The notes under the pieces are model-generated. The model did not search any database. It saw only the letters and a list, made by a program, of their open reading frames with translations, and was not told the DNA's origin. A program made the translations under genes and the position numbers. A stretch of 64,000 nucleotides of DNA from Fulvivirgaceae bacterium JP3-4 (lineage in GTDB: Bacteria > Bacteroidota > Bacteroidia > Cytophagales > Cyclobacteriaceae), in assembly GCA_029309925.1 (NCBI GenBank), contig JARKND010000001.1, positions 2,957,035-3,021,034 on the forward strand. Reading direction: 5' to 3'. Shown here piece by piece: positions 61,101-64,000 of the stretch (position 1 is the first letter of the stretch; each line of letters opens with the position of its first letter).

Positions 61101-64000
61101 CCTGCAGAGGCAGACGTTGTGTAACTGTAGACCACGCTGCCCGCGCCTGATGGTGTGCTGAGTGAGTTGATATTGATCGAATATCCTGTTGTATTGCAGA
61201 CTACCTGCGAGAGCGGAGTCACAATCGAAGTGATGACTGGTTGTGGATCTACTGTTACGCTCAGGATGTATGGTGCGCCATCGCATCCATTCGCATGTGG
61301 TGTGATCGTGTATTCAACCGTGCCGATATTATTTGTGGTGTTTGTAAGGATATCGGTGATCGTCCCCGCACCGGATGCTGAGAATCCTGACACGGTTCCG
61401 CTTACAAGCGCAGCCGTCCATGTGAATGAGGTGCCTGTTACATCACTGAGTGGGATATAGTTTACAGCCTGACTGCTACAGATATTTTTTGATGAGGCGC
61501 TGGTCACAAGTGGTGTTGGATTGACAACAACCGTGATAACCTGCTCAGAAGCGTTCACACATGTGCCTCCGATGCTTCCCTGCAAGTGGTAGCTAACGGT
61601 TTGTGGCGAGCTTGTTGGATTCACCAACGTCTGGCTGATCGTTGCCGGGAATGCGTTGTACTGAACTCCACTGGTAAAGCCAGTAACACCACCGGTAACC
61701 GTAACAGATGCGATCGTCACGCGTAAGCCGGACGTTGATGTTGTAAGTGTGATGTCTGTCGAAGTTCCTTCGCAGATGTCCGTATCGTTGTTTGTTGCTA
61801 CAAAGTCAGCCGATGGTTGAACCGTTATTGCAAGTATTTCAACCGGACCTACGCAACCGTTGGCAGTCGCCTGGAAGGAATAGGTTATCGTTTGAGGCGC
61901 AGTGGTATTGTTTACGAGTAAATCTGCGACTGTCGATCCTGTTATGAAGGTGGTTCCAGCCGGAGTGTAGCCACTGATGTTTGCGGCTCCGCCCGTAACG
62001 CTTACGTTGGTCAACGTAATTACAGAGCCGGGAACCGGATCAGTCAATACGAAGTTTGTCTGCGAGTTGTGGCAGATCGTAGCTGCTGTGTTATTCGTAA
62101 TGTTAAGGGTTGGCAATGGCTTCACCACTAACACAAAATCATCTACCACATTTGAACAACTTCCTGCCCCTGTTCCGGTCAGTGTAAAAGTGATGTTTCC
62201 AATAAAATTCGCGTTGATATTGAAGACAGGGTTAATCAGCGTTGAATTGGTAAATGAACCGCCACCACTAGCCACCCAGTTGTATCCGGAAGCGTTTGAT
62301 CCTGACGCATCCACGCCTCGGCTTGTAAAATCAAATGGCTGCGCAGCCGCGCTCTGACAGATCTCCGCATCGTCACCTGCAGTCAACACGATCGCAGGGG
62401 TGATAATCAGATCCATTGTATTGGTTGCAATACCACAGCCGCCATTGGCTGTCGCAGTAAGTGTGAACGTGATAGTTCCTGTCTCACCGGATCCTGGCGT
62501 ATAGGTCGGGTTCAACGTGTTTGCATTGAAGATAGTACCTGCTCCTGTCGTTGTCCATGCAAGGGTCGTATAATTGCTCGCAGTTGCACGGTCAGCAACA
62601 GCTCGCGTTGAGAAATCGAAGGTTCCGCCCTGGCAGATTTCCGCGTCAGCGCCTGCATTTGCTGTGACTGACGGAATTACATTGAGGACGATCTGGTCTG
62701 AATTTCCGCCACAGCTGCCGTTTGGTGTTGCTGTCAATGTAAGTGTCACCAGACCAGTCTCGCCAACGCCAGGTGTATAGGTTGGGTTCAGGGCGTTTAC
62801 ATCGCTGAAGGTCCCTGTTCCCCCGCTCCATGTAATTGTAGCGTAACCACTGGCTGATGCAATGTTACCTGCTCCACGGAGGGCGAGATCAATCAAAGCT
62901 CCCTCACACGTCTGCGCATCCGCACCTGCGTTGACAACAACAGACGGTGTGATCGTCAGCGTGATGGTCTGCTGAACATCGGTGCAGCTGCCTTTTGCAT
63001 CTGCCGTCAGTGTAAGGGTGATCGTGCCTGCTGTCCTGTCTGCCGCACTTGGCGTGTACACAGGATTTAAGATCGTGTTGTTGCTGAAGCTTCCCGTGCC
63101 TGAGGTCGTCCACAGCAGTCCATTATAAGTTGAGGCTGTGCCGGTAACGCCTGCGATCGTATAGGTGGCCTCGCTGCTGCACATCTCTGTGTCGGCAACA
63201 CCTGCCGTGCTGATCACAGGTGTCGGTGAGATCGTCAGCACAAGCTGATCCTGTACCGGTCCACAATTTCCTGCAGGATCATCACTGGTCAGGGTCAGTG
63301 TCACTGTGCCTGCTGTGATGTCTGCGGCACTCGGTGTATAAGTCGTTGCTGTTCCAAAGGTTCCTGTACCATTGAATGTGCCTGTACCGCTCGTGCTCCA
63401 CACGCCATCGGTCACCACACCTGTGATGCTCGCGCCTGCTATCGTATAATTTGATCCCGCACAGATCTCCGCTGTCGCGGGACCTGCATTCACTACAGGA
63501 AGCGGTGTGATCGTAAGCGTGATCGTTTCTGTATCATTGCTGCAGCTGCCTTTTGCGTCTGCTGTCAGTGTAAGGGTCACACTGCCTGCTGTCCTGTCTG
63601 CTGCACTTGGCGTGTACACAGGATTTAAGATCGTGTTGTTGCTGAAGCCTCCTGTGCCTGATGTGGTCCACAGCAGTCCGTCATAGGTTGCCGGGGTGCC
63701 TGTCGTGCCGGTGATGGCAAAGTTGGCATCGCTGGCACAGATCTCTGCCGTTGGACTTGATACTGCAATCACTGGTGCGCGGTTGATCGTCACCACGGCC
63801 TGATCATTTACTCCTGCACAGCTTCCGTTCGGTGTGGCTGTCAGTGTAAACGTAACATTGCCTGTCTCGTTTACCCCTGGTGTGTAAACCGGGGTGAGGA
63901 TATTCGCATTATCAAATGTGCCTGTGCCTGTCGTAGTCCAGGTGATCGTGTTGTATCCACTGCCTGTACCGGTCAGCGCTATACCGCCTCCGCTGTAGCA
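55166..64000 (-). CDS. giant T9SS-secreted repeat protein, 5' end beyond window
   Basis: An open frame of at least 2944 residues that continues off the right edge; no start lies in the window (the GTG at 63796 is internal). From the N-terminal side come about 7 Ig-like modules of roughly 90 residues (pattern AEIC...TTSGTG...NPVYTPSA...TLTLTA), then about 14 PKD-like modules (pattern TPVVTSAAAKNICS...), two PKD domains (WQWDFDDNST, YTWNFGDGN), a jelly-roll-like domain (YLADMDQSDGAVLQYSIDGG), a region with HFTNSNSINAQNANTH, and a C-terminal type A T9SS sorting domain (ISVYPNPASKRINFY to the end). It is a likely surface adhesin or gliding/biofilm protein. Confidence 0.93.
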   Translation of the reverse strand, partial: CYSGGGIALTGTGSGYNTITWTTTGTGTFDNANILTPVYTPGVNETGNVTFTLTATPNGSCAGVNDQAVVTINRAPVIAVSSPTAEICASDANFAITGTTGTPATYDGLLWTTSGTGGFSNNTILNPVYTPSAADRTAGSVTLTLTADAKGSCSNDTETITLTITPLPVVNAGPATAEICAGSNYTIAGASITGVVTDGVWSTSGTGTFNGTGTFGTATTYTPSAADITAGTVTLTLTSDDPAGNCGPVQDQLVLTISPTPVISTAGVADTEMCSSEATYTIAGVTGTASTYNGLLWTTSGTGSFSNNTILNPVYTPSAADRTAGTITLTLTADAKGSCTDVQQTITLTITPSVVVNAGADAQTCEGALIDLALRGAGNIASASGYATITWSGGTGTFSDVNALNPTYTPGVGETGLVTLTLTATPNGSCGGNSDQIVLNVIPSVTANAGADAEICQGGTFDFSTRAVADRATASNYTTLAWTTTGAGTIFNANTLNPTYTPGSGETGTITFTLTATANGGCGIATNTMDLIITPAIVLTAGDDAEICQSAAAQPFDFTSRGVDASGSNASGYNWVASGGGSFTNSTLINPVFNINANFIGNITFTLTGTGAGSCSNVVDDFVLVVKPLPTLNITNNTAATICHNSQTNFVLTDPVPGSVITLTNVSVTGGAANISGYTPAGTTFITGSTVADLLVNNTTAPQTITYSFQATANGCVGPVEILAITVQPSADFVATNNDTDICEGTSTDITLTTSTSGLRVTIASVTVTGGVTGFTSGVQYNAFPATISQTLVNPTSSPQTVSYHLQGSIGGTCVNASEQVITVVVNPTPLVTSASSKNICSSQAVNYIPLSDVTGTSFTWTAALVSGTVSGFSASGAGTITDILTNTTNNIGTVEYTITPHANGCDGAPYILSVTVDPQPVITSIVTPLSQVVCNTTGYSININSLSTPSGAGSVVYSYTTSASAGIGGFTATGSNISVNTDIVETAVTNSGVVRGTITYTITPYITGSAVGSNCTGSPITIIINVDPTPAVTSVSTRNICSGSAVNYTPTSNVSGTIFNWTASNTSGTVSGFTASGSGTITDILTNTTNNVGTVTYVITPVANGCTGTPFNLSVNVDPLPQITSVVTPLSAVICNSTGYSINVNSASVPSGSGVVVYDFTASGTAGISGFAVSGTAISVATDITETNVANAGTTQGYVTYTITPRITGSNVGSVCSGTPIMVTISVDPTPVVTSAAAKNICSNAAVNYTPTSNVSGTTFNWTASVISGTVSGFTASGSGTITDILVNNTNAVGVVRYAITPVASGCSGSVFNFDVTIDPRPVITTNVTPASRIVCNNTGFTIDVNSLAVPAGSGSVVYDYTAVASAGSVTGFTASGTGINLSTDIAVASVANSSTVRQTLTYTITPRIVSSASGVDCPGTSIQVIISIDPTPVVSSVASGIICSKQSVGYTPTSTVAGTTYAWTASVISGTVTGFTASGSGNINDVLVNVANANGVVRYVIIPTATGCSGPAFNYDVTVRPEPVMSTSLNSAVCSEASAGITLATNGTSIGASSYTINSIAVQSGLTPASGNATIGSLKPANAIAADKFTNATTGTLTVTYSVTPVSAAGCVGNAFDIVLTINPEPRANNSLESPVCSDVAFSYNPQNNITNGVAANFTWTATFDAGLTGGAASGSGAVSGTLTNVTSGVLNATYTVTPVGQTGACLGDPFVITVPIRPEPVGFADVTTVCSDNAVNYNLINNVAISGNNVGGTFSWLAIDNPNVTGESLTPQGNVRITNIINNVTNSTQNVSYAVTPTSAAGCVGNIFNITVTVNPEPVGLSTTHVICSDLAVAYDLQNNVNSSGNNLPAIFNWSATANAVVDGEGTLVKTASVIDDVLRNPSNNVENVLYTINPSAQGTGCLGNTFTVNVSVNPRAKISAGRDLELCQNFPGIALEGSINYAPNGITWTGGQGTYSSVNDPTAVYSYKNPQEINTVFTLTMTATDPDGSGPCPAESDQMTLRINPLPIVIFTGLPSGSPPQMAENNLPITLTGNQIGGVFTISPITSNIGSTVVNPVDKAVFDPDAVDLGSNFITYTYTDPKGCVNSNTQEVIVNPITNVDFTVQGATLNADGQYEICANLNLVKLIGFPAASSGFAPETKFTSIPAFAGGPTATIIFDGTDYFIQTNNLVSETYRIRYDFKNAFGAITFKIRDLKVFASPVAQLTSANNCIASDVVFTDLSTINTTPFPTNLVSWQWDFDDNSTSALQNPSKRYTQPDTYQVRLRVGTGQGCFDVSDPFPVRVGAVPIPDFKWSAICNSEFTKFEDISTNPGNVSTITDYTWNFGDGNMLVGQTGQPVPAGQHNGTTTGVYERPDHQYAAFNTYDVTLVVRTNDGCSNTITKKVFILPYSTVKLNSKLSYLEDFETSNGGWIAEAGMATNLANVKSDTSWIWGLPAGAHVTSGANGSQRAWWTGANPNGNGISYFSNENSSVNGPCFDLTKLERPMVSVDYLADMDQSDGAVLQYSIDGGNNWLIVGNEQSQTQDEGINWFNGRSLLSNPGKQTLGQYGWTGNKDQAQGVWKTARFNLDMVPVASRKQVRLRIAFASNDGNPQGEYDGFAFDNFFVGNKKRTVLVEHFTNSNSINAQNANTHLDKLYADQSLYHAQPDFVKLQYHMSIPAFDQLNRDNPSDPGARSFFYNVTNTPHTFMDGLVGNYYKKVLNGGYAQIDRFELDRRALEDPEFMVDTAVFQTAPDDVLRASVSFSAAKTISTPVIFHIALVEDNVNGNRNVLRKLLLQSEGFTVNRNWSKGDLQNIDIDYPIDVPIANSANLYVVAFVQDKATRNILQARIFKAPNKNGIPPVGIEDDPATAEIRNISVYPNPASKRINFYLENELSGDYGWHVVDQRGVTVQEGTLNRNLSSPQQVEISNLSNGIYFVRFTRANKTVVYRKIAVMNSN
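59450..61530 (-). repeat. 603-bp higher-order repeat inside the giant gene
   Basis: Two different PKD-like modules alternate (type with KNICS and type with VVCN/IVCN), giving a two-module unit of about 201 residues. Matching landmark sequences recur at 59580, 60186, 60789 and 61392, that is every 603-606 bases. The gene therefore grew by duplication of module pairs. Confidence 0.75.
62990..63121 (-). repeat. near-identical duplicated segment, copy 1
   Basis: About 130 bases nearly identical to 63548-63679, offset 558 bases (186 codons, in frame). It points to a recent duplication or gene conversion inside the Ig-like part of the giant gene. Confidence 0.75.
63548..63679 (-). repeat. near-identical duplicated segment, copy 2
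   Basis: The partner of 62990-63121, with only scattered differences, most of them apparently in third codon positions. Confidence 0.75.

Noticed and set aside
63794..63796. GTG as the start of the giant protein
   Set aside because: The frame stays open to the window edge with the same Ig-like repeat pattern, so this codon is internal.

Overview
The window reads as chromosomal core sequence of a Bacteroidota bacterium, most likely of the Cytophagales (an inference). The reasons are two proteins with C-terminal type IX secretion (T9SS) sorting domains, a TamL-type lipoprotein next to TamB, many short signal peptides ending in AQ, few Shine-Dalgarno sites, several GTG starts, and -7 promoter boxes of the TAnnTTTG type. 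I see no tRNA, rRNA, CRISPR array, insertion sequence, prophage or integrase.

Layout. 0-9 kb: a DUF72 protein and a rhomboid protease (divergent), a highly structured 335-base non-coding stretch before a small unknown gene, penicillin-binding protein 1A, an EcsC-like protein, a PRC-barrel protein, an ABC exporter, and TerC with a 55-residue lipoprotein. 9-21 kb: an envelope block with an AI-2E-type permease, the mlaE-F-D phospholipid transport operon, divergent tamB-tamL, and a YtxH/holin-like pair. 21-32 kb: an RhlE-type RNA helicase, a five-gene cluster that looks like sugar or 3-keto-sugar catabolism (SDR, PmoA-like, two Gfo/Idh/MocA dehydrogenases, a double DUF1080 hydrolase), a TPR protein and gyrA. 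32-39 kb: an outer membrane barrel with a charged tail, a COG3014-like lipoprotein plus LpoB, rpe, a T9SS subtilisin, a lipoprotein and a TrpF-like protein. 39-50 kb: a minus-strand run SPOR - exbB - exbD - tonB - small gene - folC - trmB - TPR, preceded by a giant TPR protein and a plug-less TonB-receptor-like barrel. 50-55 kb: holA with a rhomboid, then a sigma-54 activator and a cytosolic hybrid kinase. 55-64 kb: a giant T9SS-secreted repeat protein that runs off the right edge.

The genes mainly build and service the envelope: peptidoglycan synthesis (PBP1A, LpoB, SPOR), lipid and barrel trafficking (Mla, TamB/TamL), TonB energy coupling, and T9SS export. The most unusual signal is non-coding. 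Six intergenic spots carry short tandem repeats with a strict 6- or 7-base period, four of them as two inverted arms. Each spot uses a different unit sequence but the same architecture, and all lie next to 3' ends of genes. A second candidate is a promoter-led, multi-hairpin RNA at about 1706-1860.
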